Positions 34,901-48,379 of a DNA stretch of 64,000 bases are shown piece by piece (position 1 is the stretch's first letter; the number at the start of each line of letters is the position of its first letter). Source of the DNA: Owenia fusiformis (taxonomy: Eukaryota; Annelida; Polychaeta; Sabellida; Oweniidae). The notes beneath the pieces are model-generated. The model was not told where the DNA came from. It ran no database searches and saw only the letters and a list, made by a program, of their open reading frames with translations. The stretch spans positions 15,630,467 through 15,694,466 of the forward strand of contig CAIIXF020000002.1 in assembly GCA_903813345.2 (NCBI GenBank), read 5' to 3'. A program made the position numbers and the translations under genes.

Positions 34901-35807
34901 AATAATCATACCAATAGACCATATCTGATATTCTTTTTGTATTTTATACAATTTAGAGTATTCTGGGGGTCAATGCCACAAAGTTTCTAAATTTAAGTTT
35001 CATTAATCAATTGATCTAAACAAAGAAATCCTAGTTAGAAAACAAAAGATTAATAAAAAGGAATCATCTCTGATAATGATTGGTTTTCCTGATAATTCCC
35101 TCATCATTGCTTCCAACTGGGTCTAGAGTAGGAACAACTGAAACCTTGTGAATCAAAATGTTATTCTCTGATTCCACTCCTTTCCTCTCTAATTTGTGTT
35201 TAACCATGACAACTTAAATGATATATTGACCCAGGTCTACCTAACTTTGACATGAAGCCTGGAGTCAAAGTTGCATATTATTCCATATTTAGATGCACAG
35301 GTTTATAGCATTTTTCATAAGTTTTGTCAGCTGGTGTTATTTTATTGTTACTACTATACTACTAAAGCGCTATTGGAAATTCCTGGCTAATTTCTGCCTT
35401 GAAAAGTCAATAAATCCCCAAAACCTCAAGAGTTATATATAAAATGAAAATACATTTACTACTATGCTACGAGAGGTTCATCTTTATAATTATGGATGAT
35501 TCTGGGGTATTTCCTCCTCTTGGAATGGAGGTCCTGGCAGAGAATTGAGGAAGAAGAGAGGGGGTGGGAGATGGTAAAGAAAGAGGTATGGAGGTAGGGT
35601 CAAGAAGGGGGCACAATGATGAGCTCTTGTTAGATTTAGCCTACAAATATCCATATAAATGTTTCCAAAGTACTATTTTGACACAACTGTTATACTGATG
35701 GTGAATCTGAATAAACTTGAGAAGAAACAGGTATAGAATGTCACAAGAATGGGGTCAACTATTTTAAAATGCAAAACAAAAGTAGAACAGCGTAAAACTA
35801 GAACCAG
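34901..35807. other. Non-coding sequence
   Basis: AT-rich with a short purine-rich stretch near 35545-35610. No gene seen. Confidence 0.5.
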
Positions 35808-35960
35808 GCATTAACATGCAAAATGGCACCACCTGCCATTTGTTAAAGATGCTAACCATCAAACCCTGAACATTAAAGGCAGACTAGCAAACACCAAACA
35901 CTGTCCACAAAGTAGTTGGAGACTATATCAATATGTCACCACTTCTGGTGGTGACATAAA
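35808..35960. mobile_element. Short inverted-repeat element, TCACCACC...GGTGGTGA family, copy 3
   Basis: GGCATTAACATGCAAAATGG then CACCACCTGCCATTTGTTAA at the left; TATGTCACCACTTCTGGTGG then TGACATAAA at the right. It aligns with copy 2 end to end. Confidence 0.8.
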
Positions 35961-38900
35961 ACAGCAAACTCCTTAGGCAAAATCCCACTGTTCAAATCAT
36001 GTTTCATTAAAGTGGTTCTAATTTTGAACAATTCAAGAAAGAAATAACCTTTGTCTCCTTTTGGTAAAATCTAATCCTACGACATGACACGTAATAATAT
36101 GTTACAGTCTAAAACATTTACAATTTCATGAAAATGTAGGAACTGTTGATCAGGAAGAGCAGAAACTTCATTCAAATTCTGCAGAAAAGCTGCAAGAAAT
36201 GAGCCAAGCAGACAATACTAGATAAGAGGAGAATACACACTTCAGAAGTGCTAAACTCCTGTATCAGTAGCCTTCTTTAAAACACTTGAAGAGCTTTGCA
36301 CATTTCAAGGGGACTCTCAGCAGTCTATAAACAGAGAGCAATGGGTGTAATTTATCATATGGTATGTCAATACATCCACTCTGAGATAGGATGGGATACT
36401 AACCAGGTATGGGTCAGTCTCTATCAACTAATGGAAAAGTCAAATCTCTAGTCAATATTGCTGCAAAAGTATGTACCAGGTACTCTGCCTCTACGACTGC
36501 CTACATTCTATTGTGTTGTTTTGTGTTGGCCCTGGGTACTGTATGTAAGGGGAATTAAAAGGTTGTAATAAGAAAATCTCAAAAAATCCCAATAAATGTA
36601 TATTCGTTTGTCCCTTTACCTGATGTATTAATTGTCAGTTTACCCCTTTATTTGTTTTATGATTTTATTTTTCCAGTTTCTTATTGAAAATACAAATATG
36701 CCCATACTTCATATTCCATATCTCAACCACTTTGTATATAAGTTGCCTTTGGAGATGATAACATCTGACACTTACAGTTTTTCTTTTCTTTTTTGGAATT
36801 CAATCTTAAGTTCGTTCTCTTGGCAATCTCAGTTGCCATTTCAAGAATTCTCCAAGGCCACATATAATCAATTAGAACTTAATTCAGGAAGAAATGTAAA
36901 ACAAATACAATTTTCCACCTATTTTAACAACAACATAAACAAATATATTTTATTCGTGATTTCTTGATTTTGTTCTTTTAAGGGCACTAACTGCATCTTT
37001 CACAAGTAATATTCCCTGCAGCCTGTAGGGTAAGGGGAACATTAAAAGTGACACATGTATTCCCCAAAAATAGAACAAACTATTTTATCTTCTAAAACCT
37101 ACATGTATTGTTAAATCCAGAGAAAATTAATTTTATCCAAAAAAAAAACAGACACAATTTGATTTGGGCATTTCATAGCTGCATGTCTGACTAAGACAGC
37201 AAGAATACAAAGCTTCTCAACTTTAGCAAAATGAATTTTTATTCAGAAACCATGCATTAAAAATAACAGAAGGCTGACCACCAGATGTTAAAGATGCAGA
37301 AACATGGCAAACACAACTCCACAGAAACCTTATCAATGTAATACTAACACAACATATCCAAGTTTACCTTGGAAATTCTTTCCATATGTGACTTACTGCC
37401 CATGAATTTTCTTATTGATTCCTTATTTTTGACCAGAATTCCATATTTCATCAATTATATCCTGGGTGAGAATACATCATTAAATGCCAGAAGGGGTTTT
37501 ATCCAATTTAGATTGTTTTGACAATATTCCCTCATGTCTTAGATTCTAAAACATATGTTCAGCATACATGCAACTAGTCAAGTGACATTTTGAAATAATT
37601 ATCTCATAGTTATATCAAATTCTATTTGATAAAGAGTTAAATTACAAATATTCATTTGAGATTGAGAATTTTGACCTGTCTGTTACATTAAACACCAAAT
37701 GACTGAACAAGAGACACTTTTTGGCTCAAGGAATATTTAGCAAGGAATATGGACTCTTATATTGACTATTTGGGTGATTTTGTTTTCGAAATGTCTAAAT
37801 AAAACAAAAGTAATTGACATATCTAGTTAAAAGTTCTACAAGACTTAAAGGAGTTCATGTTGTTTTGTAATTCTGTTTTTCAAATGTTGACCTTTGTGAA
37901 CAAATGAACAAATCTCCATTCATCCATATTTCACATACAAAGATGACAGGTGAGGATATCTGCCACACATAATGATACAAAATAATAAAACAATATTTGG
38001 GAGGCAAACTGACAAGTTAATATCAAATCAAACAAAGCAAAATATTGACATTTTTGCAATACAAAAAAGGTGTTTACAAATAAAACAAATCATCAATTCA
38101 AAATCAATCTTGTTTGAAGATAAAATATTGAAAGTCTAGGAATCTGTTCATGAGAATTATCTTAATCTCCTTAACCCTATTCAGTCTTATTCTATTTCAA
38201 AGACTTTATATGTTTTAAGATTATTTTGTGAAAGAATTGTGTATTTAATCAAAGGATATCACTTGATCAAAACTGATTTTTTTTTATTTCATTTTGTTGA
38301 AATAATTACCATTTGCTCTTTCTATTTACTTTTGCATTTAAATCCTGAGGTGCTTTTCAATTTGTGAAGATTGAAACTTTGTCTCTAGGGTTTTGTATTG
38401 TTCTGGATCATTGGTCAATATTTTCAGAATAAACATTTGGGATTTGTGATGTTTTGAGGAGAGTTGGGTGCATATGAAATACAGATCAGATATTAAAGAC
38501 AGGTGTAGTAAAGTAGTAATCCATTTACCTGCTGACACCTTAGAAACCTTTGACAATACACTTTTTCTACCCTACCTCTACCTCTCATCAGTTAGTGTAC
38601 TTCACTCTTACAATGATCAATTATTTGCTATCAATCTAATAGAGAGCACCAAAGAACCAGTCTTTTATTATGATGCACATTTCATTTTCATAAGTTTTCA
38701 CCTTTTCATGCTTCAAGTTTTCAAAATGTCTGAAAATTGTATTTCTGTCAAGTTCAGACTCATGCAGTGTAGAGAATACACACAAATATTTGAAGATTCC
38801 TTCATCACTGGTTTTCTCAACTCTGACAGTTCATTGGACATCAAGTTCACCAGAACTATGCCACCATGTTGTTCCTCCAGAATGACTGACACGATCAATC

Positions 38901-39741
38901 ACTACAATATCTCAATCAACCAGCAAAACATAAATAGCCAACCAAATACTTTGAAATAGCTACATCTGACCACTTAGAAAATATAAACTTAGGAGTTTTG
39001 TTACTTTTTAATCACTGATTTTCAGCCCACAGAATGACTATGAGGAATTGTTGGTGTTGTCCCGTGTTTAAAATATCCCCTAATTCATGTTGATTTCACT
39101 CATCAATAGGTAATACAAATGCGTAATCATCTTGGCTTTAATATAAGGCACTTTGGAAGTATACCCTACATTGCTATCTATTTTATTTCTGGCTAAATCA
39201 TCATCACTTTCTACATTTGAAATTTGAAATATGACCATGGTGTACTTGTATTGATGGGGTATGTTTCACAGAGCATCAAACCTCATCCAAACATTGTGGT
39301 GTTAAACTCATTGAAATGTAACATTATTTGAAACATTGGTTCCACAACAAGAGACACAGCATAGACTGTGGTCATTCTGATATCTTTATCCTTTTTGAGT
39401 TGATTCAATTTGCTAAGTTTCATTCAAGGCTAAATAATCTGATTAATTCATTACAAGATCAGAAAAATGATAAACACAAATACATAGATTTATGATCTTT
39501 TTCCAAAAATCAAAATCAGTTATTTTTAAAATATAAATATATCACATGACATATCATTAGATAATTAAATCATTTATGACAGTGATCATTTTGTTTGTTG
39601 ATACATGTATTTTCTGTACTTTGTTTCATCCTGACCACTCAGGGAAGGGAAGGGGAAGTAAAAATTAAGTTTTATTTATCTTGAGATCATTCAACCCTTT
39701 AGATGCAACAGAGTTTAAGTAAGACAATACATTATAACAAG
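35961..39741. other. Non-coding sequence
   Basis: No recognised gene. The longest frame (163 codons, plus, 38468-38959) has no domain, no good start context and no repeat structure. It is treated as chance. Confidence 0.45.
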
Positions 39742-39743
39742 TA

Positions 39744-40236
39744 CAGTAGAACCTGTATATCTGAACACCTGGCTAATCCGAACACCTCCCAATCTGAACA
39801 CTTTTTTCGGTCCCATTTTTTCCTCCCATTGACTCCCATGTTAAAAAAATTTGAAATGTGAACACCTCCCAATTCGAACCGTGAACAGTCATATTTGATA
39901 AATTCACCTGTCTAATCTGAACACTTTTCATAAAATTTCTGATGTTTTATACAAAATTGCTCAAATTTTGTCATGATATCAAAACTTCGGGAAATAATCT
40001 TGAATGGTCTCATTCATAATGGGGCTTTCCAGCATGATTAGATTCATTTGAATCAAAATTTCTGGAATGCCATAAAGCTTTGTGGTTAAAAGAACTATAA
40101 ATATTTCCCGAGAATGTGTTCATATTTCTTCAGAATCCAGATTATTGCGGATGCAAAAACCTTGAAATGTGAACACCTCCTCATCTGAACGCTTTTATCC
40201 GGTCCCAATGGCGTTCGGATTAGACAGGTTTTACTG
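39744..40236. mobile_element. 493-bp pogo-like non-autonomous element, intact ends
   Basis: The left end CAGTAGAACCTGTATATCTG and the inverted right end CAGTAAAACCTGTCTAATCC are flanked by TA dinucleotides (39742-39743, 40237-40238). Subterminal repeats of CTAATCTGAACAC / CCGAACACCTCCCAA recur on both sides. It is the uninterrupted relative of 21186-21987. There is no transposase frame, so it is a MITE-like derivative. Confidence 0.88.
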
Positions 40237-40238
40237 TA

Positions 40239-42659
40239 CATGCTACCTTACAAAACATCCACAAGCAACAAGCCTCTAAAGATGGGCTGGGGTCTATGAG
40301 AAAACCCCTATTCATTTTCAAGCCCTTACACGTTCAAGCCCCTATCAATATATATACGATACATGTATTGGTATATAAATCTCATCCCAAACGACTCATT
40401 CCTAGGTGGCCACCTTGATAACTCCTATGACTCCTAACACTCTGTATTATACAGTGCTAGCTACAGAGTGTCGCAAAATTGTAATTTTCATATTGTTTAC
40501 TTAATAACATAATCTTATGTGACTGACTATCTGTAGAATTCAGTGTAAGACACATAAGATGGTCCCTTACTTAAGCAGATGGTGATGACAATAACATCCT
40601 ATTGTTAGACAATATTAACTTACCATCCCTTTGTTTCCAAGGTGATGTACATCAACAACTGGTGATATTGATACACCCATGTCTATGAAATAAATAACCC
40701 AAGTGTCTCTCTTGAAATAATATTTTACACATTTTTACAGAAAAATGTCAAAATACTCAATAATACTACAAGTACTAACAAAACAATATAAAGCTAATCA
40801 AATGAACTTCATGGCTGAATAATTTGTTATAAACTCTATTTTACATGACTTTTGGCTTTAATCATAAAAAAACATAATCATCAAAATTTTCTATGTCGGA
40901 ACTGTTAGAAATATCAAGGTCAACTTCACAACAACACTTATTCACGAAGGCATTATCAGTCTTAACTACATGTAGTAACCTTTTGTAGCTTTATTGTCAA
41001 GCATGTTAGTGATAAATATGGGAGCAGATCAAATTTTCCATATACTTGTCCCAAAATGTGATTAAAGTAACATAATACCAGACTGACCCTAACCCTTCCC
41101 CTGAAAAATGTTATGAACCATTTCAGTTTTACCTTAAAAAGGTTGAACATTATTTCTCATTTCACATCACATGGTTGGAATCAGTCAAGAATTAATCAAA
41201 CCAAAATTGGTCAAAATTCCTGTGTTATTTGACACCAAACGCTTTGTGATGTGGTGTACCTTTATCATCCATGTAAAATTCTGAAAAACCTTCAGATTAA
41301 ACACAAAGGATCTCTAACACATCTGCATACAGAAAACATGCCCACTTAGACAATAGGATGCTGCAACACGCCTGTTTGTCATATGATACGCTAAATCGGA
41401 AGTAAAAAATGAAGAACATCATTTTTAACAAGAACTTGAGTCAACATCTATGTCATAGAATAAATCAGAGAATATAATTTCAATTATTACCACTCCAATT
41501 AACTTACATTCCATTCTTTTAGATTTCAAGGATGCTTCATAGGTATTTCATCCACTGTTCACTGATTTATATTGTTGTCCACCATTAGCTATCAAACCAA
41601 AAATTCATTAACAATATTACAATCTAACTTTTCTAAAATCTGAAAACTTTGAACCAATCACATGTAGGCTTTCATCCCATACAATCTGGTGGGAATTTTG
41701 AAATGAACAGTCACATTCAGGCTCATTTCTACATCTGAACATATTAATTAAATTTCTTAAAAAACAAAAGAAGTTTGAAAACATACTAAATGGTTATCTC
41801 AAGGGAACTTTATATTGCTTTTGCTATTCATTGCAACTGCATCTTGGGAAAGGGGATCTAAAGGGACTATGAGACTATAAAGATCAATAAAACCATAAAC
41901 AAGTGCTTCATTTAAAGCAAGTGCTTAACACAACAAGTTGATACCTGAAAAGGTCATTAAGATATTTTTCCCCAACTGTTCATCTCATCCAAGCATCTCC
42001 TAAAGGTTCACTTATCTCCCATTGGGACTCCTTATTTAGCAAAGTGCTGATACTTTACTCATACCTTTCAGCAACTCCTTTAAATCGTCCAAAATATTCT
42101 ACAAAGTTTTGATAAAAATCTAGTGAACTTGTAATAGATCTTAGTGCACTTGTTACTAAGTGACTAAATATTTGCATACCTACAACTCCCCAGAGATTTT
42201 TTGTCTTGGTTAAGTACTTTTTGTCTTCTAAAGAAAAGGGGCTTGAAGAAAATACATTTTTTGACTTTGCAGTATTGTGAACAATTCTTAAAACTTTAAA
42301 AAACAAGTTTTAAATTCAACCTTAAACATAAATATTTAAGCATTGAAATACTAGAAACATGAGGTTTAAATTAAGTAAAATCTTCCAGGTGTATCCTTTC
42401 CCTCCTCTATATACCCTACCACATAATTTCTCAAATATCCAAATTACAAACAAGCCCTACATTGGAGATTCTGGTACCTGTTGACACCCACTCACACATG
42501 ATACACATCAACTCTCCAGTGAAAATATCAAAGAAAATACTCTCTTGGTGAAAGATGGAAACAAATATTTTTAATTAACTTGTTGTTATTTGGAGTATAA
42601 ATAAACTTGATCTTTGAGCAACAGTGATGTCCTGGTAATTAAGTATTTGGTTGTCATAA
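40239..42659. other. Non-coding sequence
   Basis: AT-rich. Nothing recognised. Confidence 0.5.
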
Positions 42660-42706
42660 CATTGAGGAACAGGGGGAAATTAGCAAGGAATTCAGTTTAA
42701 GACAAG

Positions 42707-42790
42707 ACATTAACATGGAAAATGTTACCACCTACCATTTGGTACACTGGTTGAATGCCAACAGCTTGACGCAAACCACTGAAAAAGCCG
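42707..42790. repeat. Partial copy 4 of the TCACCACC...GGTGGTGA family
   Basis: ACATTAACATGGAAAATGTT then ACCACCTACCATTTGGTACA and AACCACTGAAAAAGCCG. The right terminus is lost. Confidence 0.65.
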
Positions 42791-44765
42791 GTGTGGTGTT
42801 GACAACTATTGAATAAACCTAGCCATCTTACAGGTAGATTGTTTAGGGTAAGCAGAAAATAAGATATACAGCTTATATACGTATATATACTGAAAGTGAC
42901 TGACTGGAGAAAATCATAATATTCTCTGGATTAAACATTTATCCAAAAGTTTTATCAAAAAATCCAATTTTTAAAAAAGGTCCAAAACACCTGGTTTGCA
43001 AGTTGTCAACTTTTTTCTTCAACAATAGAATGAACCCTAACAGTTACTCTTAATTGTTTGAAATATCAGGTGTCAAGTCATGTCCATTCACTCAATCCAT
43101 TTCTTCCCAAAAAATGAATATAGTGTCTGATTGTTTACATTTGCTGTTCACTACCTATGTAACTGTTCCTAATTCAGCTCTCATTTTTTATGTTGGGGTT
43201 CAAGATATGGTAACAATTCTATTTAAGGGTATCTTTCAAGAATAGGATGAAATTAAAGATGAAAATAACATGGAAAAGAACAATATATGATGTGCCCAAT
43301 GACCCTGAGTCTGATACTCTAACACAAAATAGCCATTGGCTAGCTCTGGTTTAAAAAGCAAAACTATATCAAACATATAGTATTCTTCATGTATACAGCT
43401 AGAGGACAAATATAATTCAATTTGCAACAAATATCATTTTCATTTTCAATTAATTTGAGGAAGGTAGAAATTAAAGAAGTTTCATTTTTCATTCATTGTC
43501 TCAAATAATAGCAACATTGAACTTCACAGTAACAAAAGTCTACAGTAACAAAATGCCACCACAACAACTGATTGAACAAAATTGCAAGTTGTTTATTAAA
43601 AACATAATTTCAAAATTTGTCCTTTTTCAAATCTTTGGTGAAATGGACATAAATATACGAAATAAACATAAAATAAAAACTGTAAATAAGTGCCTATCCT
43701 GAAGTAAAGAATCTGAAACATAGTTACACCTAAATATAAATGGTTTCATTCCTTGGATATTTTCCCAAATAGTGAGGCAATCACCATTAGTTCTTTCATG
43801 ATTATGTTTGCATGAGTTGTACCTGCTATAGCAGGTGAAACTATAGATAAATCACTCAAAAGAGAAACTCACATATTCTGAGATGACAGCATGCATTTAT
43901 ATTATTAGCCTGAGGAGCCTTTATTTATAATATCAGTTTCATTATAACAAGACCCCTTCAACCTGTAACAACTTATTAAAGGGAAACAAAAACTACCGCT
44001 GGATTAGATTTCAGGAATAATTTGTAATTTACTCTTTTATAATCATCACCTTTTATTCACTTTAAATTAAGCTATCTATTTATTTTCACACTTTATATTC
44101 ATATTTTGCACCTCAGTTTGCTTCATTGCTCCCAAGTAGACGTTAAGGTGTGATTTTGTTGCAACTTTCATATCAGATTTCATAAAATTATACCAATATT
44201 CCTTATAGAATCATTACCCATGTGTTCAAGTTAATAGTATAAAGTACACAAACCGTTTTTCTGTTTCATAAAATATCATCATTGTTTTTTTCAAAAGGAA
44301 CGCATATCGTCAAAGAAATAGATCATGGACTGAATTCTTCAAAAGAGAAAAACACCTATCCAGAAAAAATGAGAACTATGCATATATCTTTCTATTATAT
44401 TACAGTACTCATATATATTTCCTTGGCATTTCTACTTAATAGTTATTGTTTCTTTGGCATTGCCCTTGTGTACAATGATTTCTATACTAAACAGGGGATA
44501 CACAGTAATGTTACACAGTTCTGCCCGAGTATTCATCTTTGCTCAGTCTCTGTTCCAATCAGAAGAACCAGAACAATTTGCAAGATTTGGGCAATAAAAA
44601 TTATCAATTCTGGCATTGAATGTTGAGATGAAAATATTTTCTAGAATCTGAGCCTGAGTGAAAACTAGAAATATATTTCAGCTTATGATTTCTCCAGACT
44701 TTGTCTCTCTCGGGACTGCAAGGTCAGACGGCGAAGTACAATGAATCAATTCGAATTGTACTTAC
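42791..44765. other. Non-coding sequence
   Basis: No gene recognised. A 114-codon plus-strand frame beginning at 44282 has a hydrophobic stretch but no recognisable domain. Confidence 0.45.
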
Positions 44766-44805
44766 CTAATTATTTACAAGTTTTCTGCTGAGCTGCTAAT
44801 GTATT
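44766..44805 (-). other. Candidate 40-nt non-coding exon (minus strand)
   Basis: On the minus strand a textbook acceptor (TTTTTCTTTTTTGATTTCAG) is followed 40 bases later by a strong donor (AATTAG|GTAAGTAC). All frames contain stops or would be very short, so it would be untranslated. It lies in the same orientation as the protocadherin gene, 36 kb upstream of its predicted promoter, so it could be an alternative 5' exon or belong to an unseen transcript. Consensus donors occur by chance in a window this size; only the pairing raises interest. Confidence 0.25.
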
Positions 44806-46872
44806 CTGAAATCAAAAAAGAAAAATAATATTAAAGAATTATAAACATTATGAGGATCAGAAATTAAATTAAAGGCAATTATATTATAGTATTACCAACT
44901 GGAGTAAAATAAATGTTTGCTATGTGTATATTTTGCTTCATTACTCTATGAAATGTCCTGGCCTCTATACTTCAGAGTGGTGTATTTGCTTGTTTACTTT
45001 ATTTTCTTGCTTCATACTTCTCTTACTTCATTTTTCTTGTGGACTTTAACAAATCATTATTCATGTATATATAGCCTTGTTCATTAATGTTCACATTATT
45101 GGCCATGATTACAAACTGCTCAGCCCCCACACAGATTGTGAGACAGTACCTCTCCCATGAATAATTCTTGAGAGTCGAGTCTTTAAAAGCAATGTAAACG
45201 ATATCGAAGAAGCTAATATGGAGTAGAATAAACAGAAACATAAGTCCTGGAGACTCCAACTTGAGTACAAATACAAGAAATCATATAATTTGTTAAAACT
45301 TTTGAAAGAAATAAGAGGTTTTATGAAGAAGATTGTGGAGTAGAGTAATTTGATGGTAAGATATTATCTCAGATGACAATCTTGAAGTCATCCTTCAAAT
45401 TGAACACATAAAATATGTATGGCCCTAGAAAAGCTATTATTTGTATTCATATTCTGTATTTCATTTCATTGTATTGAAGTCATTTGATTGCTGGATCATG
45501 AAATTGAGAAATATCAGATTTGGTGTTTGAGCACTACCTGGTCTAACTGTAGAATTTGACCCAAAATATTTGAACAATGAGTAAGATATGTGATTTTTAC
45601 AATCTTCAAAAGGTAAAAATGTAAAAATTATTTTAATGGCTCTATTGTATTATACAATATTTACATATTTTATGACGAAACTGAGAGAAAAGTGGTGGCA
45701 AACAACTTCAAATTAATGAAATGTCATACTTTCCATTGGTAAATGACGTCATTACATTTTTATACAACTGACTTTACGTTACCATGTTGTTGTTCACAAA
45801 TATATTTGACTTTTTAGGGTGAAATAAAGCTGTGTTTTTATGGGATAAAGATGGCTGGATCTGAGTTACATCCTTTGAGAAAAAGCTTATAGTGCACTCA
45901 TAACTGTTCAATCCAGCATCAATGAAAGGCTGTGATGAATTCAAAATTGAATAAACAACAACTGACTATTCCGAGTGGTTTATCTTTCAATTTCACATAC
46001 AACAGAATTGAGACATTACTACTAACTAATTTGATGTACATCTTTGAGAATGCAATACTCCAACTTTATACTGCCCTACATAGGCGCCCATACACAGATG
46101 TACAACCTCATCAACCCCCTGATGACACCAAACTCAATCCTTATGCTATAGTACACAAACTCAACAAAGCCACTCATAAATAACTAAAATCGGACACAGG
46201 TTACCACCCCTCACCAACTATGAAAAAACAATCAAAAGTGAGACCGCTGTGTTATTAAATTGTCCAACTGGTTTGAATATAAATGACTTGTAATTGACTT
46301 CTAAGTTCATAAAGAGATGATGAGGGTCTGTTTCACTTTTGTTCACCTGTATTCATGTGCTTTATATGAATATATTATACTGAGATATCTTTATGGTTTA
46401 GTGCTTGGTCAGTTTCCTGCATGTTGATCTCCTTCGACTGCCTCAGAATCAAACACACCAAATTTTTCTTTTTACTTGGAATGTTGTTTTTCCAGAGGTT
46501 AGCTAAAAGTAACCAAGGTGAGGCTCTCTTTTAAGAAGCGAAATCGAACAAATGGAATGGACATTGTTTTTACTGATGTTTAGTACAATATTTTAAGATA
46601 AAATCTACCATTGAGTGATACATTGGTTTAGACCAGACCACATATTGACCTGACAATGGAGATGACTATCTGCAATAGACCTACTAATTATCATCATGAA
46701 GGATTTATTATCATCATGAATAATAATGAAAGTCCATTTAGGATGTTGAAAGTAAAATGATTGTACAGAACATAGAAAAGGAATGTTTGTAATGTGAATA
46801 TCATTTCTATCTTTGATCCAACATTGAGAAGAATGAATTTTTTTTATTTCATACAGCATTTTTTACTTTGAT
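44806..46872. other. Non-coding sequence
   Basis: No gene recognised. It includes a short word (CTCTCTTTTAAGAAGCGAAA, 46523-46542) also found near 16794. Confidence 0.5.
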
Positions 46873-47428
46873 TTTCAAAGGAGCAGGTATAGTATGGCAA
46901 GTGATTTCAGACTGTCATATCTTTTACAATGAGTACTTCTCATAAGCGCAATACATTACTAGTATCTTTCAAGTAAATACTCAAGGATAATTAAAAATAC
47001 AAATCAAACAATTCAAAAAATTATGAATAGTTAACATTTTCAAAACTATTTATACAAAGACAATCTTCTTTTTCTGATTTTCATTGCATGAAAACAATTC
47101 AACAAAGAATCTAAAACTTCTTCAAAAGTAGAATGGTATTGAAAGTCTACTTTTGAAAACATCAATTTTCGGTGACCAAAATTATGCTGAAAACAATGTA
47201 TAGCATGAGGATTCCCTATGGGAAAATAACATGGAATATGTAGTTTTTATCGCATTTCAATACCCATCCCCTTTCAGAAGTTGTTATGGGGATTTCACTT
47301 GAAAGAAAACATATTGTTTTAATAAAAACCACTGTATTTATGGCCAAAAAGTACTCATGGTAAAAGCATGGGCTTTCAATTAGATCACTGTCCAAAATCA
47401 CTTGCCATACTATACCTGGTCTTTTGAA
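46873..47428. mobile_element. About 556-bp inverted-repeat element with GGTATAGTATGGCAAGTGAT ends
   Basis: The left end TTTCAAAGGAGC then AGGTATAGTATGGCAAGTGA is matched by the inverted right end TTTCAAAAGACC then AGGTATAGTATGGCAAGTGA, with similarity running about 70 bases inward (to ATGAGTACTT). The inner part (AAGAAAACATATTGTTTTAA, TACTCATGG) also occurs at about 27094-27205. TSD not resolved. Confidence 0.75.
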
Positions 47429-48379
47429 ATATATTATCCTTTGTTTGATGTGTAACTGATATCTTGATAAACAGTCTAAAATAATTCATTTTTATTGGAG
47501 AAATTTCACATTGTTGAATGAGGTACATATTTAGATTACATCCCAGCCTATTTTTGAAAAATTTAGTATTTCCTTGTATGATTTAAAAAAATAGAATATT
47601 TCCATTCTCATGAATATGAACACTAACATTACTAAGATTATCAGATTCAGATAAAATAAACATTGATGGACATTTAGACTTTTATAACTTCAATTTGTAA
47701 ACATGGGCTTTATGCCTATTTAAATATGCAAATTAATCAATTATTGGATATGCAAATGAATAACTGGACAAATTAATAGAGTGGTTTGTGAAATACAAGA
47801 CTCTATGTGTTTAGAGGTCAGTGGATGCTGGTCAGTTGGAACCAATAGATAACTAAGGCAGGTGCAAAACTCCTGGACTATCTGTTGATGAAGAACCCTT
47901 CATCCCACACAACCCTGTCATGATATCTATAACAATACTCTTAATTGAAAATATATTCCAAGGTTCTAGCTCAATTAATTCATTCTCAAACTAGATCAAC
48001 AGGTTTAAAACAATGGAAAGAACACAAAACTTCATACTGTATTTCCTCAAATGATAAGACACAGCTCAGGGGAAGTAGAAGGAATAACATTGGCCATCAC
48101 AACATGTAGTAGATTTGCAAACACTTGTAGTTACTAAATTGCTCCATGATGGATTTGTTCCTGTCTAAATCTACCTATTAATAGTAGATTATAGTATTAG
48201 AGAGTGTTTTGACATCAGGGGGTAAAATGGTTACATATTTCAGTTAACAGGGGCAGAGCAAGGGAAAATGTGCACAAAGATATAGCTTCATGATGACTGA
48301 GTAACAAATTTAGTTTTATAGGGGTGTTGGTTGGGACTCCGTTGGTCGGGATGTGTATTAAAAGGGTCTTGAATGGAAA
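47429..48379. other. Non-coding sequence
   Basis: AT-rich up to about 48.2 kb, then merging into the G-rich array. No gene seen. Confidence 0.5.

Noticed and set aside
38468-38959. 163-codon frame on the plus strand
   Set aside because: Longest frame outside the protocadherin, but no recognisable domain, no repeat or motif, AT-rich composition like its flanks and no splice or promoter support.
40560-40660. Minus-strand donor GATG|GTAAGTTAA with a possible 35-base exon
   Set aside because: The upstream acceptor has no pyrimidine tract; donor-like words are common by chance in 64 kb.
44282-44626. 114-codon frame with a hydrophobic stretch
   Set aside because: The hydrophobic run is what T-rich DNA encodes by chance; no start context or homologue recognised.
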